From the NCBI GenBank assembly GCA_017694995.1, contig JADIMB010000059.1:1-63225 (forward strand): a DNA stretch of 63,225 nt. Reading direction: 5' to 3'. Shown in pieces: positions 41,960 through 49,851 of this stretch (position 1 is the first letter of the stretch; the number at the start of each line of letters is the position of its first letter). The position numbers were made by a program, and so were the translations under genes. This DNA is from Candidatus Cryptobacteroides faecavium. GTDB lineage: Bacteria; Bacteroidota; Bacteroidia; Bacteroidales; UBA932. The notes beneath the pieces were generated by a model. It was not told the origin of the DNA. It did no database searches and saw only the letters and a list, made by a program, of their open reading frames with translations.

Positions 41960-43345
41960 CTAAAGTCTGCTGCCCAGAATTGACGGGTCGTCACCGTCAT
42001 TGAGCTTTCTGAATTTACGTGCAATTCCCGCATACAGTATCGCGGATATGATGAATGCAGCGCAGTCCGCGACAGGGAAGCTCATCCATACCCCCTTCGC
42101 CTCAAAGAAAAAAGGGAAGGCATAAATGCACGGGATCAGGAAAAGCAGCTGCCTTGACATGGACAGCAGTATGGCCTTGTTCACCATCCCGAGGCACTGG
42201 AAGAAATTGGATGAAACCATCTGGAAGCCTACTAGCGGATACGCCAGGACCAGGAGCCTCAGGCCTTTGGTCCCCAGTTCCACCATTTCCGCGTCATGGG
42301 TGAAGACCGAAACTGCAGCTCTCGGGAAAATCTCGGAGACGAGGAACCCCAGGCATGTCACTGCAGTGGCATATTTGACAGTCTTCCAGAATACCTCCTT
42401 CACCTTGGAGTATTTCCTTGCTCCGTAGTTGTATCCGGCAATCGGCTGCATCCCCTGGTTCAGCCCCATGACTATCATTATGAATATGAAGCTGATGCGG
42501 TTGACTATCCCGTATGCGCCTATTGCCAGGTCCCCGCCGTATTTCCTCAGCTGCTGGTTTATGAACAGGGTCACGACACATGCGGCCGAATTCATGAGGA
42601 ACGGCGCCACGCCTATCGCAAGGGAATCCTTTGCGATGCGGACATCAAGCCTGAATATCCCTTTCTCGAAATGCAGTATCCTTTTCCGGTTGCTGAAATA
42701 TCTGAGCACCACGACAAGAGCTACGGCCTGGGCTATGACGGTAGCCGCAGCCGCGCCCCGTATTCCCCATTTGAAGGAGAATATGAATAGGGGAGCGAGT
42801 ATGACATTCAGGAATACCGTTGTGATTGTCAGGTTCATGGCCAGCTTCGGGTTCCCGGATGCCCTCATGGCGTTGTTGAGACCGAGGTAGAGATGTGTGA
42901 TTGCATTTCCCGCAAGGATTATCTGCATGTATTCCCTGGCGTATACGATGGTGTTCTCACTTGCTCCGAAGAAATAAAGTATCGGATCGAGGAAAATCAG
43001 TGATACGCCCATGAAGAGGATACCGATTATGACATTAAGAGAGGCTATGTTACCCAGGACCTTGTTGGCCGCTTCATAGTTCTTCTGCCCCAGGAGTACT
43101 GACAGCATGGTAGATGCACCCACTCCGACCAGGGTGCCGAATGCGGCAGAAAGATTCATCAGAGGGAATGTGACTGCAAGTCCGGAAATGGCCAGGGCGC
43201 CGACACCGTGCCCGATGAAAATGCTGTCTATCATGTTGTACAGCGAAGATGCCGTCATGGCTATGATGGCCGGGACAGCATATTTTTTCAGGAGTTTGCC
43301 TGTACTTTCCGTACCGAGTTCTGTAGGAATCAGTTCGTCTGCCAT
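41960..43345 (-). CDS. MATE family efflux transporter
   Basis: A 461-residue inner-membrane protein with about twelve transmembrane helices in two homologous halves, of the MepA-like branch. KYAVPAIIAMTASSLYNMIDSIFIGHGVG at the N-terminus (short motif NMIDSIFIG) and GLNQGMQPIAGYNYGARKY at the start of the second half are diagnostic. It exports cationic compounds using sodium or proton gradients. It follows the FKBP-like gene by 17 nt in one transcript with the two genes downstream. Confidence 0.93.
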   Translation of the reverse strand: MADELIPTELGTESTGKLLKKYAVPAIIAMTASSLYNMIDSIFIGHGVGALAISGLAVTFPLMNLSAAFGTLVGVGASTMLSVLLGQKNYEAANKVLGNIASLNVIIGILFMGVSLIFLDPILYFFGASENTIVYAREYMQIILAGNAITHLYLGLNNAMRASGNPKLAMNLTITTVFLNVILAPLFIFSFKWGIRGAAAATVIAQAVALVVVLRYFSNRKRILHFEKGIFRLDVRIAKDSLAIGVAPFLMNSAACVVTLFINQQLRKYGGDLAIGAYGIVNRISFIFIMIVMGLNQGMQPIAGYNYGARKYSKVKEVFWKTVKYATAVTCLGFLVSEIFPRAAVSVFTHDAEMVELGTKGLRLLVLAYPLVGFQMVSSNFFQCLGMVNKAILLSMSRQLLFLIPCIYAFPFFFEAKGVWMSFPVADCAAFIISAILYAGIARKFRKLNDGDDPSILGSRL

Positions 43346-43362
43346 TGTTATCCGGATTCTTT

Positions 43363-44553
43363 TCAGTCTTCAGGTTTTTCCACAATCTCGATCTCGAACA
43401 TGAGCGGGGAATAAGGCGGGATTGCCTCTCCGCTTCCCTGCACCCCGTATCCCAGGTTTGAATAGAAGATGCCGATGGCCTTGCCGAACGGATGCATCCT
43501 CCACAGGGTCATGGCAAAACCCTGTATGACGCTGGAGCCGGTGCTTGAGCCATCTGTGGTCATCTGGATGCTTGAATAATCGTCTCCCCACTGGATGGCT
43601 GCCGGGGTATATGACCCGCCGCTGAGCCCGTTGTCCTGGGCCACTCTCTGGACATTGGTGTCGAAGACAGTGCCGTTCAGCAGACGTCCCACATAATTTA
43701 TATATATGGTGGTGTCATTCTGTCCGCTGGTGGTGAAGAAATGTGATTCGTCCCAGTTGTAGCCGTCGGAGCCGCTGTCTGTCCCGCTGTCATCGTCGTC
43801 GCTGCTGTCTTTTTCAAGTTCCTCTCCGTGCTTAATCTCGATGAAATAGAACCCGTAAAAGTCTGACGAGTCCTTGGCTGAGGACATATTGTTGTTGCTG
43901 AGGTACTGTCCCAGGTCTTTGCTGAGGTAGCCGAAATCATTGTCGATGTACCCTCCTGAGAGAAATCTTCCGATCGAGTCGATCTGCCATTGCTCTATAT
44001 TGTCAATCGGGTCCACGACCTTGATCTCGTAGATGGAGTTGGTGCCGCTGCTGTTCTCGACAAACTCCTGCTCGCTTCCCAGCCAGTTGTAGGTCATGAG
44101 CCATCCCGGGATGACGGCGGTACGCGAGTCTCCTTTACCCATGCCTGTGAACATTTCATTCACACCGGCATACATGAATCCGGATGACCGCCTAAAAACT
44201 TTCGGTCCGTAATACGTGTTGCTTCCCTTGACGTAGTCTCCCAGCATGCGGGCAGTCTCTTCCTCGGTGTATTCTGTCACCGACCCTTCCAGATTCCTTG
44301 CCGTATAGGATACATAAACATACTGGGAGTCCGCTACTGGCTCCAGTTTGCCTTCTTCTGTGATGTCGTCAAGCTCAGGTATGATATAAATGCCCAGCCC
44401 TGTCTTTTCCAGCTGCGGATAGTGGACCTGCATCCACGAGTCAAAATAAAGTTTGGCTTCCGCATGTGCGTCTGATTCCACTTTCTGAGCGCAGCCAGCC
44501 GCCGTGATGCATACCGCAAGGGCTGTAAAGACTATATTTATAAACCTGTTCAT
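43363..44553 (-). CDS. FKBP-type peptidyl-prolyl isomerase lipoprotein, long
   Basis: A 396-residue exported protein. The signal peptide ends TAAGC (Cys21). Two FKBP-like regions are visible: an N-terminal one (residues about 75-180, YVSYTARNLEGS) and a C-terminal one (about 275-390, YINYVGRLLNGTVFDTN, IQGFAMTLWRM, SPLMFEIEIVE), joined by an acidic Asp/Ser-rich linker. FKBPs assist proline-limited folding, here at the periplasm or outer membrane. It has its own promoter and is followed by the MATE gene. Confidence 0.85.
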   Translation of the reverse strand: MNRFINIVFTALAVCITAAGCAQKVESDAHAEAKLYFDSWMQVHYPQLEKTGLGIYIIPELDDITEEGKLEPVADSQYVYVSYTARNLEGSVTEYTEEETARMLGDYVKGSNTYYGPKVFRRSSGFMYAGVNEMFTGMGKGDSRTAVIPGWLMTYNWLGSEQEFVENSSGTNSIYEIKVVDPIDNIEQWQIDSIGRFLSGGYIDNDFGYLSKDLGQYLSNNNMSSAKDSSDFYGFYFIEIKHGEELEKDSSDDDDSGTDSGSDGYNWDESHFFTTSGQNDTTIYINYVGRLLNGTVFDTNVQRVAQDNGLSGGSYTPAAIQWGDDYSSIQMTTDGSSTGSSVIQGFAMTLWRMHPFGKAIGIFYSNLGYGVQGSGEAIPPYSPLMFEIEIVEKPED

Positions 44554-44577
44554 CGTATTTCATTTCAAATTGACTTG

Positions 44578-44609
44578 CAAATATACGTAGAAGCCGAGAG
44601 CAGAGCAAA
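44578..44609 (-). promoter_or_regulatory. Promoter of the long FKBP lipoprotein gene
   Basis: On the minus strand TTTG (plus 44606-44609) and TATATTTG (plus 44578-44585) are 20 nt apart, 24 nt before the ATG. Confidence 0.75.
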
Positions 44610-44645
44610 TTTATTTGCTATGCCGAGGCGTGAACCGTATAATAG

Positions 44646-45215
44646 TCAATTCGACACGCTTTCAACTCTTATCTGGTAGAGGATGGCCGAATTCCCGGGA
44701 ATAATCCCGACAGTCCTCTTGCCGAACCCGTACTGTCCCGAGAAAAGTATATAGCATATTTCTCCTGTCCGGACTCCTTCAAGGCCGTTATGCAGACCTG
44801 TGACCAGCCCGTCATCCGCGCTGAGCCTGACTGTCTTCACTTCGTAGGATGCATCTGTCACTTCCCAGCTGTTCTCGGTAGCTGTCTGCTGGTCGTTCGT
44901 GGCGAATATGCTGCTTGCGCTTATGCTGCCTTCGAAGACGTATCCTGTATAATAGAAAGAGACTGTCCCGCCTTCAACGAGCCCGTCTCCGGTACCTTCC
45001 CTGAGGATGACCCTGCTGGAGCCTCCGTTATATATCACATCATGGGCGTACAGGGCATCTGGATTGTCCGGGTCGCCTTCAGTGGAAAGTGACTCTATGA
45101 AACTGTCAATCTGGCTTTCCTGTGTGGACCATGCTGTCTTCAGGTTCTGCTTTGAGCAGCTTGCTGCAAATACGGCCAGGATGCTTAAAATAAGTATTTT
45201 GGAAAATCTGTGCAT
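44646..45215 (-). CDS. FKBP-like lipoprotein, short
   Basis: A 189-residue exported protein with lipobox FAASC (Cys20). The mature part has one FKBP-like domain: VILREGTGDGLVEGGTVSFYYTG start, LVTGLHNGLEGVRTGEICYILFSGQYGFG middle, and IPGNSAILYQIRVE end. It is probably a paralogue of the longer FKBP lipoprotein encoded just downstream. It lies 24 nt after nrnA. Confidence 0.82.
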   Translation of the reverse strand: MHRFSKILILSILAVFAASCSKQNLKTAWSTQESQIDSFIESLSTEGDPDNPDALYAHDVIYNGGSSRVILREGTGDGLVEGGTVSFYYTGYVFEGSISASSIFATNDQQTATENSWEVTDASYEVKTVRLSADDGLVTGLHNGLEGVRTGEICYILFSGQYGFGKRTVGIIPGNSAILYQIRVESVSN

Positions 45216-45239
45216 AATCCGGTGTGGGTTTCGCGCTGT

Positions 45240-46295
45240 TTATATGTTGCCCGTCCTCATGAAATCGCGTGTGGCCTTCTCTGCATATTCGGCCGCTTCC
45301 GTTATCGAAGACACGTCATCCGGGATTGACAGCCGTCCTCCTGCGGCCTGCTCGTGTCCTCCTCCGTGGAAATACATGGCCGCGCATCTGTTGGCGGAAA
45401 CCCCGCGCTTTGACCGCAGCGATACGCGTATCCTTCCTTTGTCTTCCTTGAGGAAGCAGCTAAGCCTTACTTTCCCTATGCTGAGGGGGATGTTCACAAA
45501 ACCTTCCGTCTCTCCTTCCTGCAGGCTGAACCTGTCCATCGTGGCCTGGTCCAGGACCATTAGCGCCACGCCTTCCCCGTATATCTTCATGTTCCCTGAA
45601 AGCAGCTCGCCCTGCAGGCGTATGCGTTCTTCGCGGCATTCGCTGTAAAGGTGCTCGAGCATCATGTCCCTGTCCACACCGGCCTCAAGCAGTGCCGATG
45701 CCATCCTGAGAGTCGACGGGAACACGGAATTGGCGAAATTGTTTGTGTCAGTGGTCATCCCTGTCATAAGGGCCAGTGCGGCAGCATGGGGGAGCCTGCC
45801 GGCTCCTGGACCGAATCCCGTGGTGGCCGTCAGGATATAGAAAAGGTATTCCGCAGTTGACGAGATTTCTGTCTCGGAGAACACAAGGTCGAAAATTGAC
45901 CTGTCAGGATTGAGATGGTGGTCTATAAGGACCTTTTTCGCCCCGGAGCCGCAAAGCAGGCTCTCCATCTCTCCTGTGCGGTGGAAAGCGTTGTAGTCGA
46001 GGCTGAAGATGAGGTCGCTGCCTGCGATGGCTTTTTCTGCAGCCTTGCTGTCTTCCTCGAATGTCAGGAGCCTCTCCCGGGAGACTGTGCCTGCAAGGAA
46101 CCCGAGATTGCCGGGAATGCTGTCCGGGAGGACAATCACGGCGTTCTTGTGCATCGCCTGCAGGCAGTGGTACAGTGCGGTGCAGCTTCCGACGGCATCC
46201 CCGTCAGGCCGCATATGGGCTGTGATTGCTATGCTGTCTGCTGCCTCGATGAGGCTTTCCAGCGCTGAAATGTCGCAATTGCTTATCTTGTCCAT
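45240..46295 (-). CDS. nrnA: DHH/DHHA1 phosphoesterase (NrnA type)
   Basis: A 351-residue nuclease/phosphatase that degrades nanoRNA and 3',5'-bisphosphate nucleotides. ITAHMRPDGDAVGS, LDYN, and LIDHHLNPD are the manganese-binding motifs of the DHH domain; the C-terminal DHHA1 domain ends with YFHGGGHEQAAGGRLS. No signal peptide. The ATG at 46295 is used, as the upstream TTG nine codons earlier is not supported. It starts a transcript with the short FKBP gene, divergent from the next genes. Confidence 0.92.
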   Translation of the reverse strand: MDKISNCDISALESLIEAADSIAITAHMRPDGDAVGSCTALYHCLQAMHKNAVIVLPDSIPGNLGFLAGTVSRERLLTFEEDSKAAEKAIAGSDLIFSLDYNAFHRTGEMESLLCGSGAKKVLIDHHLNPDRSIFDLVFSETEISSTAEYLFYILTATTGFGPGAGRLPHAAALALMTGMTTDTNNFANSVFPSTLRMASALLEAGVDRDMMLEHLYSECREERIRLQGELLSGNMKIYGEGVALMVLDQATMDRFSLQEGETEGFVNIPLSIGKVRLSCFLKEDKGRIRVSLRSKRGVSANRCAAMYFHGGGHEQAAGGRLSIPDDVSSITEAAEYAEKATRDFMRTGNI

Positions 46296-46319
46296 CCTGT
46301 GTCCTGAAATTTTAGGCTG

Positions 46320-46327
46320 CAAATTTA
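46320..46327 (-). promoter_or_regulatory. Minus-7 box of nrnA
   Basis: Minus-strand TAAATTTG matches the consensus 24 nt before the ATG. The nearest TTTG upstream is 24 nt away (plus 46352-46355), slightly long. Confidence 0.5.
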
Positions 46328-46336
46328 AAAATTATA

Positions 46337-46367
46337 TTGCATATCATAAATCAAATTTCTAACTTTG
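46337..46367 (+). promoter_or_regulatory. Promoter of the 46435-49805 gene group
   Basis: TTG (46337-46339) and TAACTTTG (46360-46367) are 20 nt apart, a good Bacteroidetes promoter, divergent from that of nrnA. The leader would be about 60 nt. Confidence 0.65.
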
Positions 46368-46434
46368 TCCGGGATTTGGGGGAAATGTTCCCTTAAGTGT
46401 ACTAAAATTTGGAAATAAATAAATACATAAACCA

Positions 46435-47121
46435 ATGAGCATACTTAAAAAACTTTTGACTTATCTTATCCTGCCCCTCGCTATCATCGGGCTGGCTTAT
46501 CTGGTCGTAGAGAGTGTCACTGCACCTATGAAATTCGCTAAGGAGCAGGAAGCCCGTGAAGCAGTCGGGATCCAGAGACTGAAGGACATACGTGACCTTC
46601 AGGTCGCCTTCAAGACTGAATATGGACATTTCACCCCGTCTGTAGACTCACTGAAAATGTTCTATAATACAGGGAAAATCAAAGTCACTATGCAGATAGG
46701 CTCCAAGGATGACTCTGTGGCGGTGGCCAATACTGAGGCACTCAAGAGACGCAATCCTAGAATCAAGCCAGACGAGATGCTTGCCCTCTACAGGAAAGGC
46801 GAGAAGCTTGTCTTCCAGGTGGAGAACGATGTGCCTGTGAAGGATACACTGTTCCACAGCCGCAGCGATTTCAATATCGATTCTCTGGCATTCATTCCTT
46901 TCAGCGGTGACTCGATCATCATGCAGTCTGTGGTCAGGAAAGTGTCAGGAGTCCAGGTCCCTCTCTTCGAGGCATGTATGCCTTACAGGTCTCTCCTTAA
47001 GGGTCTTGACAACCAGTTGAGAATCAATCTGGATGCAGATATGAGAGACAGGGGCAGATATGAAGGCCTTCAGGTAGGAAGCATCACTGCTCCTAACAAT
47101 AATGCCGGTAACTGGGAGTAA
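46435..47121 (+). CDS. Conserved single-pass membrane protein of unknown function
   Basis: A 228-residue protein with one N-terminal transmembrane helix (residues about 8-26) and a soluble, probably periplasmic domain. The helix followed by LKDIRDLQVAFKTEYGHFTPSV recalls type II pseudopilin necks, but no prepilin peptidase site is present, so the likeness may be coincidental. The family is not named with confidence. It overlaps the DUF3822 gene by one base and is in one group with rsmD. Confidence 0.82.
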   Translation: MSILKKLLTYLILPLAIIGLAYLVVESVTAPMKFAKEQEAREAVGIQRLKDIRDLQVAFKTEYGHFTPSVDSLKMFYNTGKIKVTMQIGSKDDSVAVANTEALKRRNPRIKPDEMLALYRKGEKLVFQVENDVPVKDTLFHSRSDFNIDSLAFIPFSGDSIIMQSVVRKVSGVQVPLFEACMPYRSLLKGLDNQLRINLDADMRDRGRYEGLQVGSITAPNNNAGNWE

Positions 47122-47822
47122 TGACCACTGTAGAAAATACAGCAAACCAGATAGACAGAATATCCATTCAAGTTGCCTTGAGTGGATATTCTTTTAAAGT
47201 GTCATGCCGGGACGGCTTTTCATCCTCGTCCGGATGGCTCAGCGCCGACAAGGTTTTCACGACTCGTGAATTCCAGAGGAGATATGATGCGGTGGATATT
47301 TCTCTGTTCACTGACAAGGTCGCTCTTTTCCCGCAGCCGTTCTTCAGTGCGGAGAGAGCAAGGCAGATGCTTTCCGGAGTCGCAAGGATCGGGGACACTG
47401 ACATTGTGGAATATGTGCCTGTGCCTGAATTCGGTGCAGTAATGGTTTATTCCAATTCAATAGGCGAATCTCTGTCAAAGGTCATTTCCGGGAGTGTCCT
47501 CAGGACTGACGGATACAAGTCGGCGGTTTTCCCGGAGCTTCTGTTCATGCTCAAGGCACTGCCGTCTGTGGGGGAATACAACAAGATTCTGGCTTCGTAT
47601 GCTGACGGACGTCTGTATCTGGTCATGGCCCAGGGGAAAAGCCTTCTGCTTTGCAATAGTTTCGAGGCTGCGGACTTTACTACAGCTGAGTATTTCATTT
47701 TCATGGCTATGCGCAAGCTGCAGCTGAATCCGGAGGTCTCTTCGGTTTATTTCAGGACACCGCTTACAGAGACCCGGCGGATGTCTCTTTACAGATATTT
47801 CACTTCGGTAGAAGAGATATAA
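47121..47822 (+). CDS. DUF3822 family protein
   Basis: A 233-residue soluble protein. It fits DUF3822, a Bacteroidetes family with an ASKHA-like fold suggestion but no known function (SLLLCNSFEAADFTTAEYFIFMAMRKLQLNPE contains the most conserved stretch). Its ATG overlaps the stop codon of the gene before (TAATG). rsmD follows after 7 nt; the DUF3822-rsmD pairing is common in this phylum. Confidence 0.82.
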   Translation: MTTVENTANQIDRISIQVALSGYSFKVSCRDGFSSSSGWLSADKVFTTREFQRRYDAVDISLFTDKVALFPQPFFSAERARQMLSGVARIGDTDIVEYVPVPEFGAVMVYSNSIGESLSKVISGSVLRTDGYKSAVFPELLFMLKALPSVGEYNKILASYADGRLYLVMAQGKSLLLCNSFEAADFTTAEYFIFMAMRKLQLNPEVSSVYFRTPLTETRRMSLYRYFTSVEEI

Positions 47823-47829
47823 TAGTCAT

Positions 47830-48381
47830 ATGCGGATAATTGGCGGAAAGCTCAAAGGGAGGAGTATTGTCCCTCCTGCCGGTTACAGTGCGAGGCCTAC
47901 TACGGATTTTGCCAGGGAGGGCCTTTTCAATGTCCTTGACAGCGAGTATGAATTTGAGGGCCTCACGGTGCTGGACCTTTTCGGAGGGACAGGTGCCGTG
48001 TCCATGGAGTTCGCCTCGAGAGGTGCACGTGAAGTGTACTGTGTGGAGATGGCTCCGGCCAACGCTTCATTCATACGAAGCCAAGTCAGGAAGCTGGGCC
48101 TGGACTCTACAGTCAAGGTCGTGAGGCACAACGTATTCGATTTCCTTGATATATGCAGGATAAAGGCTGACATTGTCTTTGCTGATCCTCCTTATGCCCT
48201 GGACAATCTGGCTTCTCTGCCTGATCTGGTCCTGGGACGAGACATACTGTATCCTGAGGGTTATTTTATCCTGGAGCATCCGGATACATACAGTTTCACC
48301 GGGGACCCGCGCTTTGTCAAGGAAAAGAAATACGGGAATGTCCATTTTTCATTCTTTATCAAGTCTTCAGAAAAACGTTAG
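47830..48381 (+). CDS. rsmD: 16S rRNA (guanine(966)-N(2))-methyltransferase
   Basis: A 183-residue SAM-dependent methyltransferase that modifies G966 of 16S rRNA. MRIIGGKLKGR and ARPTTDFAREGLFNVL are RsmD signatures, VLDLFGGTGAVSMEFASRGA the SAM loop, and FADPPYAL the catalytic N/DPPY motif. The gene is complete and lies 4 nt before the CDF transporter. Confidence 0.93.
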   Translation: MRIIGGKLKGRSIVPPAGYSARPTTDFAREGLFNVLDSEYEFEGLTVLDLFGGTGAVSMEFASRGAREVYCVEMAPANASFIRSQVRKLGLDSTVKVVRHNVFDFLDICRIKADIVFADPPYALDNLASLPDLVLGRDILYPEGYFILEHPDTYSFTGDPRFVKEKKYGNVHFSFFIKSSEKR

Positions 48382-48385
48382 GGAA

Positions 48386-49300
48386 ATGCAAGGGAATTGT
48401 TCTTCAGTGGCCCGTGAGAAGAAGATCACCAGGGTCACGCTTCTGGGATTCGTGATGAATCTCATACTTTCTGTGGGGAAGGTCCTGGCTGGGGTATTCG
48501 GACATAGCGCCGCGATGATAGCGGACGGAATACATTCTGTTTCAGACCTTGCGAGCGATATAGTAGTGCTGGTGTTCGTGAGGATTTCCTCGAAAGGGGA
48601 GGACCGGGACCATGAATACGGACACGGGAAATTCGAGACGCTCGCCACCCTGATCATGAGCCTTATCCTTATAGTCGTGGCGGCGCAGCTTATGGCCTCA
48701 GGTATCAGGACAATAGTCTCTGTCCTGTCCGGCGGCACCATACCGCCCCCGAAATATGTCGCCCTGATAGCTGCCGTGGTATCCATTGTCTCGAAGGAAT
48801 GGCTGTACAGGTACACGGCAGCTGTAGGGAAGCGCCTCAACAGCCCTGTCGTGGTGGCCAACGCATGGCATCACCGTTCGGATGCCTTGTCGTCCATCGG
48901 CTCCCTGATCGGGATAGCCGGCGCCATGCTGCTCGGCAACAAATGGACGCTTCTCGACCCTCTGGCATCATGCTGCATAAGCATAGCAGTTTTCGTGGTC
49001 GCTGTCAAGATGGCCGGCCCGTCCCTCAAGGAACTCCTGGATGTCTCTCTTCCGGCTGACATGGAGCGCGAGATAATCTCTGTAGCCTCTGGAGTCGCCG
49101 GGGTCAGGAATGTGCATGGGCTGAAGACAAGGCGCAACGGGCCTTCGATCGTCATGGAGGCGCATATCGTGGTGGATTCTTCCATGACAGTGGAGAAGGC
49201 TCATGACATCTCCACTGCGGTGGAAGAGGCGATAAAGGAAAGGTTCGGGAACGAGACCCAGATATCCCTGCATCTCGAGCCTGATGTAAATGCGAAGTAG
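48386..49300 (+). CDS. Cation diffusion facilitator (CDF) transporter
   Basis: A 304-residue metal exporter with six transmembrane helices and a C-terminal cytoplasmic metallochaperone-like domain. GHSAAMIADGIHSVSDLASD and AWHHRSDALSSIGS carry the paired HxxxD/DxxxD metal sites. The open frame extends upstream through rsmD in another frame; the ATG at 48386, 4 nt after the rsmD stop, is chosen because the family begins there. Metal specificity (Zn, Fe, Mn) is not certain. ybaK starts 4 nt after it. Confidence 0.92.
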   Translation: MQGNCSSVAREKKITRVTLLGFVMNLILSVGKVLAGVFGHSAAMIADGIHSVSDLASDIVVLVFVRISSKGEDRDHEYGHGKFETLATLIMSLILIVVAAQLMASGIRTIVSVLSGGTIPPPKYVALIAAVVSIVSKEWLYRYTAAVGKRLNSPVVVANAWHHRSDALSSIGSLIGIAGAMLLGNKWTLLDPLASCCISIAVFVVAVKMAGPSLKELLDVSLPADMEREIISVASGVAGVRNVHGLKTRRNGPSIVMEAHIVVDSSMTVEKAHDISTAVEEAIKERFGNETQISLHLEPDVNAK

Positions 49301-49304
49301 CAAT

Positions 49305-49805
49305 ATGAACAAGGTGAACAAGACCAATGCCGCCCGGCTCCTGGACAGGGCGGGTGTCCGATACGAGCTCATCCCTTATGAGGTGGACGAGAACGACCTG
49401 GCTGCGGGACATATAGCTGCACAGCTGTCCGAGCCGCTTGAGCAGGTCTTCAAGACTCTGGTGCTTTCGGGTGACAGGACAGGATATTTTGTGTGTGTCG
49501 TGCCCGGGGATTCGGAGGTGGACCTGAAGTCGGCGGCGAAAGTGTCCGGGAACAAGAAATGTGACCTTATCCCGATGAAGGAGCTGCTGCCGGTCACCGG
49601 ATATATCCGCGGCGGATGCTCCCCGGTGGGGATGAAGAAGCATTTCCCGACATTCTTCAACATTTCTGCCAGGGATTATCCGTATATCTATATCAGTGCC
49701 GGGGTGCGCGGGCTGCAGTTCAAGGTAGCCCCTCAGGATATTGTGCGTTATGTAGGGGCTGAATATGCTGACCTCGTAAAGAAGGAGGAGGACATCCGGC
49801 AGTAA
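49305..49805 (+). CDS. ybaK: Cys-tRNA(Pro)/Cys-tRNA(Cys) deacylase (YbaK/EbsC)
   Basis: A 166-residue trans-editing protein that hydrolyses Cys mischarged on tRNA-Pro. The YbaK fold is seen with TLVLSGDRTGYFVCVVPGD, KKCDLIPMKEL and YIRGGCSPVGMKK. The ATG at 49305 is used, six codons into the open frame, as it lies just after the CDF stop. Its substrate links it loosely to tRNA-Pro elsewhere in the window. Confidence 0.9.
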   Translation: MNKVNKTNAARLLDRAGVRYELIPYEVDENDLAAGHIAAQLSEPLEQVFKTLVLSGDRTGYFVCVVPGDSEVDLKSAAKVSGNKKCDLIPMKELLPVTGYIRGGCSPVGMKKHFPTFFNISARDYPYIYISAGVRGLQFKVAPQDIVRYVGAEYADLVKKEEDIRQ

Positions 49806-49823
49806 GCACCGGTGCCCTCCTCC
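49784..49823. terminator. Hairpin spanning the ybaK stop codon
   Basis: GGAGGAGG (49784-49791) pairs with CCTCCTCC (49816-49823) around a 24-nt loop that contains the ybaK stop and CCGG/CCGG-type inner pairing. It lies between ybaK and the converging caspase-like gene and may end both transcripts. No T-run, so termination is inferred. Confidence 0.5.
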
Positions 49824-49851
49824 ATTACGGATTTTCCTATAGATTAATGTT

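Noticed and set aside
48173..48385. Upstream extension of the CDF transporter inside rsmD
   Set aside because: It is out of frame with rsmD and has no resemblance to the CDF family; the ATG 4 nt after rsmD fits the family start.
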